From Bradyrhizobium retamae (GTDB lineage: Bacteria > Pseudomonadota > Alphaproteobacteria > Rhizobiales > Xanthobacteraceae), in contig NZ_LLYA01000113.1 in the NCBI RefSeq assembly GCF_001440415.1, forward strand, positions 61,063 through 125,062: a stretch of 64,000 nucleotides of DNA, read 5' to 3'. The notes beneath the pieces were generated by a model. It worked only from the letters and a program-made list of their open reading frames with translations. It did not search any database and was not told where the DNA came from. The position numbers and the translations under genes are program-made. Positions 44,396-53,681 of the stretch are shown in pieces (the stretch's first letter is position 1; every line of letters begins with the position of its first letter).

Positions 44396-45157
44396 ATGGC
44401 AGCCGCGAAACTGATCGGGTGGGGCGCTCGCGTGCTGTATCTGGGCCCGGCCTTCGGCTTGACACCGCACCGGAATGCGACCGCCGTCCTTGCCGTGGCG
44501 CTCGATGGACCGCTGGAGGTCGCCGAGGATCCCGCGGATCACATGACGCGGTATCACGTGGCCCGCAGCGTGCTAATCCTGCCCAACAGCCTCCATCATC
44601 TCCGCATCGAACGGGGGCGGATGGCGTTCCTCTACGTCGATCCGCTAGGGCGCGACCTCCGCGCGCTGATCGCCCGTATGACAAATCCGACGCTGCGTGG
44701 GGCCTTCGACCTGAGGGAGGAGGCCGCCGTGATCGAACTGATGACGAAGCTGGCCGAGGACCGCATCGGCCGGCAGGAGGGCTGCGCCTCGCTCGGTGAA
44801 CTGCTGGGCGTGGGGACGCACAAGCGAGCCACGACGCGGATTGCCGCAGCGCTGCGGCATATGCGGGACGAGCCACACCTTGCCCACCGGCTGACCACGC
44901 TGGCGGCCCGGGCCGGCCTTTCGCCGTCGCGGTTTCTTCATCTGTTCAAGGCGGAGACGGGGGTACCGCTGCGGCGCTACCGCATCTGGAATCGGATGGG
45001 CGCGGCCGTTCGCGCCTGTGGCGAGGGCGCATCCTTGACGGAGGCCGCCCATGCCGCCGGATTCGCCAGCTCGTCACACTTTTCCAGCGCATTTCGCGAG
45101 ATGTTCGGCATGATGCCGTCGGACTTAGCCAAAGCCCTGCAAGCGGGGGCGGACTGA
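44396..45157 (+). CDS. AraC-family transcriptional regulator
   Basis: 253 aa. N-terminal cupin-like sensor (~1-90) and C-terminal double helix-turn-helix (~150-250) with LTTLAARAGLSPSRFLHLFK, GVPLRRYRIWNRMGAAV and AAHAAGFASSSHFSSAFREM, ending with the F-G-x-x-P-S-D AraC signature. Divergent from the SnoaL-like gene across 83 bp. Effector unknown. Confidence 0.9.
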   Translation: MAAAKLIGWGARVLYLGPAFGLTPHRNATAVLAVALDGPLEVAEDPADHMTRYHVARSVLILPNSLHHLRIERGRMAFLYVDPLGRDLRALIARMTNPTLRGAFDLREEAAVIELMTKLAEDRIGRQEGCASLGELLGVGTHKRATTRIAAALRHMRDEPHLAHRLTTLAARAGLSPSRFLHLFKAETGVPLRRYRIWNRMGAAVRACGEGASLTEAAHAAGFASSSHFSSAFREMFGMMPSDLAKALQAGAD

Positions 45158-45276
45158 CCCCGGCCAGCCGTTCGGCCGCGTAGCTCATATCCGGCTATTA
45201 ACCACCCGCCGGCATGTTCCCCACGGGCCGAAATACATCGTATATTGCGCCCGATTGGAGCCCGGCCCCGACCCAC

Positions 45277-47955
45277 ATGACCGCTGAAACGCCGCCGAAT
45301 TCGCCGCCGCGATCGTTCTCGCTTTCGATCGGCCAACTGACATTCGGCAGTTTCATGCTGGTGCTGGCGGTGATCATCATCACCTCGACCGCCAGCGTCA
45401 TCGCCATCCGCCACATCGATTCGACCTTTGCCGAGTTGCAGCGGCTGCAGAGCGTCGGCGACCTGGCCGAGGATATCGACCGCCGCATGAACGAATTGCG
45501 GCTGGCGGCGCGGGATTTCGTCACTGATCGCGGCAACCAGTCGCTCCAGGTTGGCGAAGCCGCCAACGCGCTCGGCGAGATCCTGAAGAAGACGCGGCTG
45601 GAGCTCGCGCCAGAGCAGCAGGACATGATCGACGGCGTCACCGAGCGCCTGGCAACCTACCGCACCGGTATCGAGCGGATTTCCGCGCTGATCAACCGCC
45701 GCGCCGAGATGATCGTCGCGTTGCCGCCCTTGCGCGAGCAATTCGATACGGCGATCTCCGAGGCGTCCGATCCCCACCTTGCGATGGCCCTGGCTCAGAC
45801 GCAGAGCCGGATCGCTTCGGCGCTGCTGGCGCATAACCCTTCGGCGGCTGAACAGGCTGCGGAAAGCATGCGCTCTATGACGATCGCGGACTCAAAGCTG
45901 CGCGCGATCGTCGACGATTATGCGCTGGCGATCGTCAACATATCGATCCGCGAACGACAGATATCTGACATAGACAGGGAAGTGCTCGGTGCGGAGGGCC
46001 GCCTGATCCAGCGCGTCACCGAATTGTTGCGCGACGTTAGCGAGCGGCGGGGGCGCGTCCTCTCGCGCGAATTTGCGAGGACCCTGACGGAGGCGAAATG
46101 GCAGAGCATCGTTCTCGGCACTGCCGGCGTCCTGATCGGGCTGTTCGCGTCGCTGCTGGTGGTTAGGCGCACCGTACGTCCGCTTGCCGCGATCGCAGGC
46201 TCGATCCGCGCGGTAGCCGGCGGCGAGAAGAACGCCTCGATCCCGGCGACTGACGTGGACAACGAGATCGGCGACATCGCCCGCGCGGCCGAAGTATTCC
46301 GGCAAACGCTGGTCGATGCCGACACCGCACGCGAGGCGGCGGTGCGTGCGCTCGCCGAACAGCGGCTTGCGGAGGAAAGTTACCGCAAGCTGTTCGAATC
46401 CTCGGTAGATGGAATTTACGTCACGACGCCCGGCGGCGCGCTGCTGAACGCCAACCCGGCGCTGGCGCGGATGATGGGCTATGCCACGCCGCAGGATCTG
46501 ATCAACGGCATCGGCGACATCGCGGATACCGTTTACGTTCAAGCCGAAGCGCGGGCGGAATACGCCCGGCTGATGCAACGCGACGGCATGATCCGCGAAT
46601 ATGAATACCAGGTTCGCACCCGCACTGGCGCGGTGCTCTGGCTCTCCGACAGCGCCAGCGCGGTGCGCAACGAAGCGGGGGAGATCGTCCGCTACGAAGG
46701 AACGGTGCGTGACATCACCGACCAGAAGCGTGCCGAGGATGCGATCGCCGAAGGTCGCCGCCTGCTGCAAATGGTGATCGACACCGTGCCTGCGGTCATC
46801 AACGTCAAGGATAAGCAGCTCCGCTACGTCCTGATGAACCGCTATATGGCCGGCATTTTCGGGGTCGAGCCGGGGTATGCGATCGGCCGCACCACCGCCG
46901 AGTTGATGTCGCGCTACGGCGCGGGAAAGACCGACGAACCCGACAAGCGGGTGCTGGCGGTCGGCAAGGAACTCGGCTTCTACGAGGAAGAATACAAGGA
47001 CGCGTCCGGCCATATGCGGCAATGGCTGGTCAACAAGCTGCCGATCCTGGATGCGGCCGGCGAGATCGAGAACATTGTGACGGTTGCGCTCGACATCGGG
47101 GAGCGCAAGCGCGTCGAATCCGAGATGCGCAAGGCCAAGGATGCGGCGGAGGGAGCGCTACGGAACCTGCGTGAGACGCAGAATTCGCTGATCGAGGCGG
47201 AAAAGCTCGCCGCGTTGGGACGGCTGGTGGCCGGCGTAGCCCACGAGGTCAACAACCCCGTCGGCATCAGCCTGACGGTGGCGTCCGCGTTGGAGCGAAA
47301 GACGTCGAACTTTGCGGCAGAGGTCGCCCGCGGCGAGTTGCGGCGTTCCAGCCTGAACGATTTTCTCGATACCAGCCGCTCGGCGTCGTCGCAGCTTGTC
47401 GCCAATCTCAACCGCGCCGCCGAGCTGATCCAGTCGTTCAAGCAGGTGGCCGCCGACCGCAACTATTCGGACCAGCGCACCTTCGATCTCGGCGACCTCA
47501 CCGAGCAGGTGGTGATGTCGTTGCGGCCCGGCCTGCGCAAGCACAATCTGACGCTCAACGTCGAGTGCCAGCCCAACCTGATGATGAACAGCTATCCCGG
47601 GCCGTACGGACAGGTGCTTACCAACCTGTTCCTCAATTCGGTGGCGCATGCCTTCCCAGACGGCAAGCCGGGCACGGTTGATATCCAGGTGCGGGAGTCC
47701 GGCAAGGACAATGTCGAGATCATCTTTTCAGACAACGGCATCGGCATGAGCCTCGATGTCCGCCGTCGCGCCTTCGATCCGTTCTTCACCACGCGGCGCG
47801 ATCAGGGTGGCACCGGGCTCGGCCTTCACATCGTCTACAGCATCGTGACGACCCGCCTTGGCGGCAGGCTCGACCTCGATTCCGAACCGGGCGGCGGCAC
47901 GCGCATCCAAATGATCCTGCCGCGCACGGCGCCGCTGGAGCAGGCGGCGGAATAG
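45277..47955 (+). CDS. PAS-domain sensor histidine kinase
   Basis: 892 aa (an ATG at 45214 would add 21 residues; neither has a strong ribosome site). TM1 at ~22-44, a long helical periplasmic domain of the 4-helix type, TM2 at ~277-295, HAMP. PAS1 from SYRKLFESSVDGIYVTTPGG (~367-480) and PAS2 from LLQMVIDTVPAVINVKDKQL (~495-610). HisKA has GRLVAGVAHEVNNPVG (His ~655) and HATPase has NLFLNSVAHAF, DNGIGMS and GGTGLGLHIV. No receiver domain and no adjacent response regulator: an orphan kinase, similar in plan to DctB-like sensors. Confidence 0.92.
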   Translation: MTAETPPNSPPRSFSLSIGQLTFGSFMLVLAVIIITSTASVIAIRHIDSTFAELQRLQSVGDLAEDIDRRMNELRLAARDFVTDRGNQSLQVGEAANALGEILKKTRLELAPEQQDMIDGVTERLATYRTGIERISALINRRAEMIVALPPLREQFDTAISEASDPHLAMALAQTQSRIASALLAHNPSAAEQAAESMRSMTIADSKLRAIVDDYALAIVNISIRERQISDIDREVLGAEGRLIQRVTELLRDVSERRGRVLSREFARTLTEAKWQSIVLGTAGVLIGLFASLLVVRRTVRPLAAIAGSIRAVAGGEKNASIPATDVDNEIGDIARAAEVFRQTLVDADTAREAAVRALAEQRLAEESYRKLFESSVDGIYVTTPGGALLNANPALARMMGYATPQDLINGIGDIADTVYVQAEARAEYARLMQRDGMIREYEYQVRTRTGAVLWLSDSASAVRNEAGEIVRYEGTVRDITDQKRAEDAIAEGRRLLQMVIDTVPAVINVKDKQLRYVLMNRYMAGIFGVEPGYAIGRTTAELMSRYGAGKTDEPDKRVLAVGKELGFYEEEYKDASGHMRQWLVNKLPILDAAGEIENIVTVALDIGERKRVESEMRKAKDAAEGALRNLRETQNSLIEAEKLAALGRLVAGVAHEVNNPVGISLTVASALERKTSNFAAEVARGELRRSSLNDFLDTSRSASSQLVANLNRAAELIQSFKQVAADRNYSDQRTFDLGDLTEQVVMSLRPGLRKHNLTLNVECQPNLMMNSYPGPYGQVLTNLFLNSVAHAFPDGKPGTVDIQVRESGKDNVEIIFSDNGIGMSLDVRRRAFDPFFTTRRDQGGTGLGLHIVYSIVTTRLGGRLDLDSEPGGGTRIQMILPRTAPLEQAAE

Positions 47956-47970
47956 GCGCGCGCCCGGCCG

Positions 47971-48321
47971 CTAGTTGATATCGGCCAATTTGTGCAATGT
48001 GGCGCCGAAGATCTGGCTCGCTTTGCCGACGAGCGCGGTTCCATTCATGCTGCCGCGGGTGTCGGTGAAGGTTCCGGATACGCCGATGCCGACCGGGGCG
48101 GGGCCGCCGAACAGCGGATTGTCGTTGTCGCGCGGGGTGGTGTGACGCTGGACCAGGACCTCGCCCTTGAAGGTGTCGCCCTTCACTGTGTAGCTGCCGG
48201 TATAAAACAGATAGGCGTCGCCGCCGAGAATCTGGCCGTCCCGGAACAGAATAACGCCGCTGCCCTTGCCGGTGCGCCCATCCAGCAGGGTGACGTGGAT
48301 CGAATAGAGCCCGTTCTTCAT
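47971..48321 (-). CDS. GrlR-like small protein
   Basis: 116 aa. Start at 48321 gives KNGLYSIHVTLLDGRTGKGS at the N-terminus, matching the K-x-G-L-Y opening of GrlR-type beta-barrel proteins, followed by VILFRDGQILGGDAYLFYTG. GrlR is a type III secretion repressor in enteropathogens; here there is no such locus, so only the fold is claimed. An alternative GTG start lies 30 nt upstream. Confidence 0.68.
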   Translation of the reverse strand: MKNGLYSIHVTLLDGRTGKGSGVILFRDGQILGGDAYLFYTGSYTVKGDTFKGEVLVQRHTTPRDNDNPLFGGPAPVGIGVSGTFTDTRGSMNGTALVGKASQIFGATLHKLADIN

Positions 48322-48477
48322 GGCGTCCCAGATGCCGGCGTCCGCGCCCACGGAAGCTGGTTATCATTTATGCCAAAGCGTGGCCCATAGCGTCAACGCG
48401 TCAGGTTGCCTGCCGATTCCCGTGCAGTAAGCAAACCCGGAGCGTACCGCCCGGGCGTGACGTGAGGGTGACGGGCG

Positions 48478-49005
48478 GTGAACCGAATCAAGTTGGCCCG
48501 TGAAATGCATAGTGCTCTTCGGCACCGGCCGGTGGGTGCAGGAGCAGAGAAACAGGTGACCAACTGGATCAATTCCGGCGGCCACGTTGCGCGCCGACAC
48601 ACAGAAAAAAACTTCCGTGAAACTACGGCCCGCCATCGTGTGGGCCGCTGGAGAGAGCCGCTGATCATCGGCAGCGTGTTGCTGATGTTGCCGCTGGCAT
48701 CCGCTCCCGGCGAAGCCCGCGATCCTGACGGCCGTTATGCCAACTCACCGCTGAAGCAGTGGTTCGACAGCCTAAGGAGTGGAAAGGGATCGTGTTGTTC
48801 CGATGCTGATGGCAGCGCCGTCAGCGACGTGGATTGGGAATCGAAAGGCGGACGCTACCGCGTTCGCATCGACGGCGAGTGGTACGACGTGCCTGAAGAT
48901 GCCGTCATCACCGAGCCGAACCGGGTAGGGCGAACCATGGTCTGGCCGATCCGCGGCTATCAGGGATTGAGCATTCGCTGCTTCATGCCGGGATCGATGA
49001 CGTAA
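48478..49005 (+). CDS. Membrane-anchored/exported hypothetical protein
   Basis: Up to 175 aa from a GTG; later GTG starts (for example 48556) are possible. A hydrophobic stretch (PLIIGSVLLMLPLASAPGEA) around 60-80 acts as signal or anchor. The conserved-looking mature domain contains DPDGRYANSPLKQWFDSLRS, GKGSCCSDADG, the RYRVRIDGEWYDVPEDAV segment and a terminal IRCFMPGSMT. Three cysteines are probably oxidised. Family is widespread in Bradyrhizobium (recollection); function unknown. Confidence 0.72.
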   Translation: MNRIKLAREMHSALRHRPVGAGAEKQVTNWINSGGHVARRHTEKNFRETTARHRVGRWREPLIIGSVLLMLPLASAPGEARDPDGRYANSPLKQWFDSLRSGKGSCCSDADGSAVSDVDWESKGGRYRVRIDGEWYDVPEDAVITEPNRVGRTMVWPIRGYQGLSIRCFMPGSMT

Positions 49006-49014
49006 GCTAGTCTC

Positions 49015-49148
49015 AATCCTCATCCGGAGGAGCCGCGCCAGCGGCGTCACGAAGGATGTAGGCCCGCCTGTGGCCTCATGGTTCGCGCGGCGATGCGCAG
49101 CATCGTCTGGAGGCGCGCGTGCCGCGCTCCTCACCACCGTGAGGAGCA
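49015..49148. repeat. Inverted repeat (CCTCACCGTGAGGAGC family)
   Basis: Nested palindromes including GCGATGCGCAGCATCG and paired CCTCATCC / GTGAGGAG arms, between convergent genes ending at 49005 and 49157. A truncated relative overlaps 27835-27870. Confidence 0.75.
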
Positions 49149-49156
49149 AACGGTGC

Positions 49157-49540
49157 TCATGTATACTTCTTGTCGCGTTCGAGCAGTTCGATCGAGATGC
49201 CCTGCGGCCCACGGATGAAGCAGATGCGAACGCCAGGACGTATGGTGGTCGGTTCCTTCGTGAACTCGACGCCCTTGGCCTTGATCTCGGCGGCGACCGC
49301 GTCGATGTCTTTCACAGTCAGGCCGAAATGGTCGAGCCCCTGATAGGGCGTCACCGGCGGCGGGTTGACGCCGTCGCTGGCGGCAACGGGTGCGATGAAC
49401 ACGTTGGCGCCGCCGAGTTTGACGTCGATCCGCCCCGGGCCACGGACGATCTCGCCGCCCAGAATGTCTTCCAGCCACGCGGCAGTCGCTTCAGGATCGG
49501 GGCTGCGCAAATGCACATGGTCCCAGGTAACGGTCGGCAT
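49157..49540 (-). CDS. VOC-family (glyoxalase-like) protein
   Basis: 127 aa; GGGGAG upstream of the ATG at 49540. One VOC module pair: WDHVHLRSPDPEATAAWLED (metal-binding His), GLDHFGLTVKDIDAVAAEIK (second His) and the terminal RGPQGISIELLER with the metal-binding Glu. Metal set looks complete, so an enzyme rather than a binding protein is likely. Different subfamily from the PhnB-like VOC at 6926. Confidence 0.85.
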   Translation of the reverse strand: MPTVTWDHVHLRSPDPEATAAWLEDILGGEIVRGPGRIDVKLGGANVFIAPVAASDGVNPPPVTPYQGLDHFGLTVKDIDAVAAEIKAKGVEFTKEPTTIRPGVRICFIRGPQGISIELLERDKKYT

Positions 49541-49838
49541 CTCGATCGGTCTCCCCACTATTGTTGTTGCGGCGCTGAAGGTCAGTTGCGACGCGGCGGC
49601 CGATGAAGCCGCCAGTCAATCCACAGCTCTATGCTGCAAGCCTTATCTTGCAAGCCTTGCACCGCCGCCGCAATATTGTCGAGGTGGCATGAAACCATTT
49701 CTGCGCTGGATGATTGTTGACGGGCGGCAGGATCCGTACAGCGGCGGTCGTGACAGAAGCCGTACGGGAAAAACGCCCGTATGGCTTTTTTCATGCGCGG
49801 CACAGCAATCGCCGGCGCTGCCGGGTGAGGGCGAGGGT

Positions 49839-50429
49839 ATGAGAATCGCCGGGTGGTCGTTCGGAAAGTTCGAAGCGCGGCTTGCCGTGCTGCCGGCCAT
49901 CGCTATCGTTGGATGCGTCGTATGGTTGATGCTCCCGCAAGCGAGCGATGCCGAAAGCCGTTCGGCGGCGACGCCGTCTGAAGTTGCCGCCGTCACGCAA
50001 GGCACGGATGATCCGGCCGCGACTCAGGCGACCATGCCGACCCCGGGGCCGTCAGCTTCCACCGATCCCAACCAGGCGTTTAGCGCGACGCTGCCTCTCG
50101 ACATCGCGCCGCCAGAGACGGTCGCCCCTGCCACGTCGCCGCTCGACGGCCTGAAAATCATCTCGCAGTCATGGCGAAGGGGCGGGCTTGGCTCGAAAGC
50201 GCTGGTAACCTTCACGCTTCGCAATACCAATGACTACGCGGTGAGGGATATCGAGATCGCCTGCAATTTCATCCGCCGGGACGGCAGCCATCTGACCGCC
50301 CGCAGGCGGATCATTCCCGATACCGTGAACATGAAGAGCCGGAAACGATACGCCGGGATGCTGGTCGGGTTCGTCAACGTCAACGCGAATAAGGCGAAAT
50401 GTTCACTGGTGACGGCCAGCCGCGTTTAA
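49839..50429 (+). CDS. Membrane-anchored hypothetical protein
   Basis: 196 aa; GAGGG before the ATG. One N-terminal TM or signal anchor (LAVLPAIAIVGCVVWLML, ~16-33), a Pro/Ala/Thr-rich linker of ~70 residues, then a compact C-terminal domain (ISQSWRRGGLGSKALVTFTL, DYAVRDIEIACNFIRRDGSH, KRYAGMLVGFVN) that looks like an immunoglobulin-type beta sandwich (FxLYD-like). Periplasmic; no function assigned. Confidence 0.72.
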   Translation: MRIAGWSFGKFEARLAVLPAIAIVGCVVWLMLPQASDAESRSAATPSEVAAVTQGTDDPAATQATMPTPGPSASTDPNQAFSATLPLDIAPPETVAPATSPLDGLKIISQSWRRGGLGSKALVTFTLRNTNDYAVRDIEIACNFIRRDGSHLTARRRIIPDTVNMKSRKRYAGMLVGFVNVNANKAKCSLVTASRV

Positions 50430-50567
50430 CCCTGTGCGGCCGAACTCACCTTTCATCTCTAAAATGTGACCTGCGCCTTTGAACCTTGCAAGTTGAGCAG
50501 GAACTAAACGCTATATGGCCCGTTGGGCGATTAAACCGCGCGCCGTTCGCGCGGGGGAGCAAGACCA

Positions 50568-51050
50568 ATGCCTGTGGCGCGTTATTTCCTGTTTGTCGGC
50601 GGAGTGCTGCTCGCGCTGTTGGTGGCGATCGATGCGTTTGTCCCACAACAGGCGGTCGTGGCTAGCCAGGGCGTTTCTTCGCTCGACAAGACCGTGGTGC
50701 GCATTCGTTCCGACCAGAAGCTGCCGGAGCGGGTGGTGTTTGACACCAGCCTTCCGACCATTGTTCCGGCGCCGTCCGTGACCGCCCAAGCCGTTGCGCC
50801 GTCCGCGCCTGCCGTGACCCCCGCAGCCCCTGCCTCGGCCGACACCGCCGCTCAGGCCCGTGCGCGGGAGACGTTTGCCCAGTACGTCCCGGCGGAGGCG
50901 AAGAAGCCGGAGCCGCCGGCCCAGCGCAAGCGCAAGGTGGCAAGAAGCCGCCCGGCGCCGCCGATGCAGTTCGCGCAGCCGCCGCAAATGCGGGTTGCGC
51001 AGCAGTCACAATTTGGCTTCTTCGGTGGCCCGAGCTGGAACACCTGGTAA
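50568..51050 (+). CDS. Exported hypothetical protein
   Basis: 160 aa; GGGGGAG before the ATG. N-terminal hydrophobic leader (ARYFLFVGGVLLALLVAIDA), the segment DKTVVRIRSDQKLPERVVFD that looks conserved, then Ala/Pro-rich low complexity and a basic stretch QRKRKVARSRP, ending FGFFGGPSWNTW. No family name known. Same orientation as the gene before it. Confidence 0.7.
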   Translation: MPVARYFLFVGGVLLALLVAIDAFVPQQAVVASQGVSSLDKTVVRIRSDQKLPERVVFDTSLPTIVPAPSVTAQAVAPSAPAVTPAAPASADTAAQARARETFAQYVPAEAKKPEPPAQRKRKVARSRPAPPMQFAQPPQMRVAQQSQFGFFGGPSWNTW

Positions 51051-51063
51051 GCGCCCCGCCTGA

Positions 51064-51438
51064 TCAGCGCGGTAGTTTCGGGATCTTGTCCGCAAAACCA
51101 TTATAGCAGGTCAACCGTTCGTCTTCCTCCTTGACGAACCGACAGTCATTGACGCCCTTCGCCGCCGGCGCTTTTGGTTTGGGCTGTGGCGCATAAATGG
51201 CGTCGTAGCAATTCAGGCGTTCCTTGGTCGCGTCGTCGATGTCCTGGCAAGCCTGCAACTTTTGGGCGACCGACAAAGGTTTTTCTTTCTTGCCCGCCGT
51301 CGGATTCTTCGACCCGACCACAACCAGCGGTTTGCCGCCGATGGTGGGAGGATTGGCCGGGGCGGCCGGGGTACTCGTTCCCTGAGCCAGCGCCGCCGCC
51401 GGATACAGGATCGCCAGCGTCAGGATGATCTTTCTCAT
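51064..51438 (-). CDS. Exported protein with twin C-x(n)-RL-x-CY motifs
   Basis: 124 aa. Signal peptide (RKIILTLAILYPAAALAQG). After a Pro/Ala linker come two related units: LQACQDIDDATKERLNCYD and DCRFVKEEDERLTCYNGFAD, each C, about ten residues, R-L-x-C-Y. The same motif occurs in VasI/TagO-like and other envelope proteins. Each unit likely holds one disulfide. Function unknown. The true start is 51438; a longer frame has no ribosome site. Confidence 0.7.
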   Translation of the reverse strand: MRKIILTLAILYPAAALAQGTSTPAAPANPPTIGGKPLVVVGSKNPTAGKKEKPLSVAQKLQACQDIDDATKERLNCYDAIYAPQPKPKAPAAKGVNDCRFVKEEDERLTCYNGFADKIPKLPR

Positions 51439-51490
51439 ATCGAAATGTCCGAATAGCCGTAAGCTGAACCAGCGCCGCTGGGAGAACCAC

Positions 51491-51514
51491 AACTCCCGAC
51501 CCTCGGAATCGAAA
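51491..51514. repeat. tRNA-Arg fragment: putative relic attachment site
   Basis: 24 bases identical to 57624-57647 inside the tRNA-Arg gene, same orientation, covering the anticodon loop to the start of the T loop. Beyond it, on the tRNA 3' side, similarity continues in degraded form for about 20 bases. Marks the outer edge of a putative island that runs to the tRNA. Confidence 0.7.
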
Positions 51515-51956
51515 GTCCCGCCGGGCGCCTGCGTTCTCTAGCATCATCCCCGAGCGTCTGTCTAACCCGTTGATTTAATAGCCATTCAATTGGGCCTGCG
51601 ACGGTCTGGAGGGGGCAGCCGGCCTTGACGTCCGCTGCAGGCGCGCTGCGGACGCTCCATCGGCGTCGTCCATGGCGAGGCGGCCGCGAACCGAGCCATT
51701 GCAGAAGGGCTATGTCGGCTGATTGCGCAACGCTGTGGCCATTCGATCGAGAATGTCGGCAGCGGACCAGCGCGCATCCTGATTGGATTCAGTGCGGCCA
51801 TCTACGAGACCATGGAACGGTCGCAATGGATCGCGGCAAATCCCAAGGGTGTCCTCGCCACGAAAAGGATGGGCCTGCTAAGAGTGCACACCTTGCGTCG
51901 TTGAGAACGTCGCCTAGCTTCGCGAGCAATCGCATCAGTGGGGTTCAGGCGCAGAT
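51515..51956. other. Gene-poor island edge
   Basis: No complete gene. A plus-strand frame from 51629 to 51904 reads protein-like (AIAEGLCRLIAQRCGHSIEN, then RILIGFSAAIYETMERSQWI) but has no start codon or ribosome site, and may be a 3' remnant. Confidence 0.35.
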
Positions 51957-52043
51957 CTAGCGCAGGCGATAGGCGTCAAATGCGTGGGCCAGGAATATGC
52001 CGATGCTGACGAAGACGAGGACTGCCGTTATGACCTCGGTCAT
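51957..52043 (-). CDS. 28-residue single-helix membrane protein
   Basis: Encodes a 28-aa peptide: acidic start MTEVITAV, a transmembrane helix LVFVSIGIFLAHAF, and a basic tail DAYRLR. A near-ideal GGAGGAAGG sits 4-5 nt upstream of the ATG. The ATG overlaps the stop of another 28-codon frame (4-nt overlap). Size and topology resemble small accessory subunits such as KdpF or CydX, but no large partner gene is adjacent. Confidence 0.6.
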   Translation of the reverse strand: MTEVITAVLVFVSIGIFLAHAFDAYRLR

Positions 52044-52126
52044 AGCCTTCCTCCCTGTATTGCCATGCCGAGAAGGGCACGCTTGAGAAACTCGCGGTAG
52101 ATGAGGTTGAGGACCGATACGAACAT
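52040..52126 (-). CDS. 28-residue leader/partner micro-ORF
   Basis: 28 aa beginning MFVSVLNLIYREFLKRALLG, amphipathic, with GAGGGG 8-12 nt upstream. Its last codons encode the ribosome site of the next micro-ORF and its TGA overlaps that ATG, so it could be a translated leader coupling the two. Preceded at 52200-52243 by a 12-bp inverted repeat. Confidence 0.45.
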   Translation of the reverse strand: MFVSVLNLIYREFLKRALLGMAIQGGRL

Positions 52127-52199
52127 GATCTAACCCCTCGTTTGATGGCGGGACCCTAGCAGCTCTCTGTTTCCGGAGCGCTTCGCGGCGGCGTAGAAT

Positions 52200-52243
52200 G
52201 GTTTCGTCGCGCCGGCTCGCGATCACAGAAACGCGACGGAACC
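52200..52243. promoter_or_regulatory. 12-bp inverted repeat between divergent genes
   Basis: GGTTTCGTCGCG and CGCGACGGAACC (one wobble) with a 20-nt spacer, between the micro-ORF pair and the hydrolase at 52353. Could be an operator or an RNA hairpin. Confidence 0.4.
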
Positions 52244-52352
52244 GGAACCATCCAAAACAAACCGTGTGAGCGATCGGCTCGCCCTTTTCTCGCCATCCTA
52301 ATTCAGGAGACGTGCGGGCGGTGCTACGGGGCAATGTTCCCAAAGGTCCTAC

Positions 52353-53375
52353 GTGATCATCCGACATTTGCAGCAAAACGAGACTTTTAGGTCGCGCCGC
52401 GCGTTCCTGCGCGGAATTGTGTCTTCGGCCAGCGCACTTGCGCTCGGCGGATGCGCCAGCCTTGGCGCGACGGGCGCACGTTACGACGCTTCGTCGCTCT
52501 CGGTGGAGCCGACATTGCTGGTCGCAACCACGCGCAAGCCGGTGAGCGGTGGGCGAGCGAAGCCGTGGTTCGGGTCGGAGCGGGCTTCGAAGATGATCGT
52601 GGCACGGGCGAAGCTGGTGCCGCCCGACGAGAATCGTTTCTCTCTCGCCGCAGCCGGACTAGGCGATTGGCGTCTCGATACGGTCGAGCCGGTATCGGGA
52701 GAGGTCGGTGATCTTCTCGGGCAAACCAGCGGCGGCTCGGACGTGCTGATCTACGTGCACGGTTTCAAACAGACGTTCGAGACGGCGGCGCTCGATGCCG
52801 CGCACCTCGCCGATGGCGTTCGATTCCGCGGCCAGACAATGGTCTTCTCCTGGCCATCCAAGGCCGGACTGTTCGACTATGCCTATGACCGCGACAGTGC
52901 GATGTACTCCCGCGACGCCTTCGAGCGCGTGCTGCATTCCCTCGCCACCGCCCCGAGCGTCGGCCGCGTTCACATCGTCGCGCACAGCATGGGGACCATG
53001 CTGACCCTCGAAGGGCTGCGTCAGCTCTATGCGCGATATGGCGACAGCGTTGCCGGCAAGATCGGGGCCGTGGTATTCGCCTCACCGGACATCGATATGG
53101 ATGTGTTCTCTTCGGCGACCCAGAATATCGGACCACTCACCCGCAAGATTACCGTCGTCGCCTCGACGAATGATCGCGCGCTTGCGTTGTCGGGACGATT
53201 GGCCGGTGGGATGACGCGCGTCGGCGCCGCCGAGAAGGCCACTATCGAGCAGCTCGGCGTGCGCGTCATCGATGCGTCCGATTCAGGCTGGGGCATCATC
53301 AACCACGATCTGTTTCTATCCAATGCCGAAGTACGGAAGGTGATACGCCGCTCGATCGATACATCGGCCGCGTGA
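52353..53375 (+). CDS. DUF900 alpha/beta-hydrolase lipoprotein
   Basis: 340 aa from a GTG. Leader contains RRAFLRGIVSSASALALGGC: a twin-arginine region and a lipobox (LGGC), so a Tat-exported lipoprotein is likely. DUF900 hydrolase features: VLIYVHGFKQTFETAALDAA, FSWPSKAG, the nucleophile elbow V-A-H-S-M-G-T and an acidic residue in FASPDIDMDVF. Probable esterase of the outer envelope. Lies inside the putative tRNA-Arg island. Confidence 0.87.
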   Translation: MIIRHLQQNETFRSRRAFLRGIVSSASALALGGCASLGATGARYDASSLSVEPTLLVATTRKPVSGGRAKPWFGSERASKMIVARAKLVPPDENRFSLAAAGLGDWRLDTVEPVSGEVGDLLGQTSGGSDVLIYVHGFKQTFETAALDAAHLADGVRFRGQTMVFSWPSKAGLFDYAYDRDSAMYSRDAFERVLHSLATAPSVGRVHIVAHSMGTMLTLEGLRQLYARYGDSVAGKIGAVVFASPDIDMDVFSSATQNIGPLTRKITVVASTNDRALALSGRLAGGMTRVGAAEKATIEQLGVRVIDASDSGWGIINHDLFLSNAEVRKVIRRSIDTSAA

Positions 53376-53681
53376 GCTCGCTTTCGGCGCAACTGCATCG
53401 TACGGCAACATGATGACGCCCGTCCATCGCCGGCAAGCGACCATCACAACGTCACGGTGTCGTCACCCATAATCTCGCCAAATTGACGGAACAATTATTC
53501 GTGGCCGGCACGGTGGTGCCCGGTCTCGCCTCGAACTGCTCAACGCTTGATTGCTCAACGTCCGCAACGCCGACCGGTTGTCGGCGCGCGATGCTTTGCG
53601 AGTCGATCGGGGAGATCTGGGGCGACGGCGGGCGTTTGCCGGCGATCCAGATTGTTCAGTTGTTACAGAGGAATAAAAATC

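Noticed and set aside
47971..48321. Type III secretion regulator GrlR as a functional call
   Set aside because: Only the fold-level N-terminal pattern matches and no type III secretion genes are nearby; kept as GrlR-like only.
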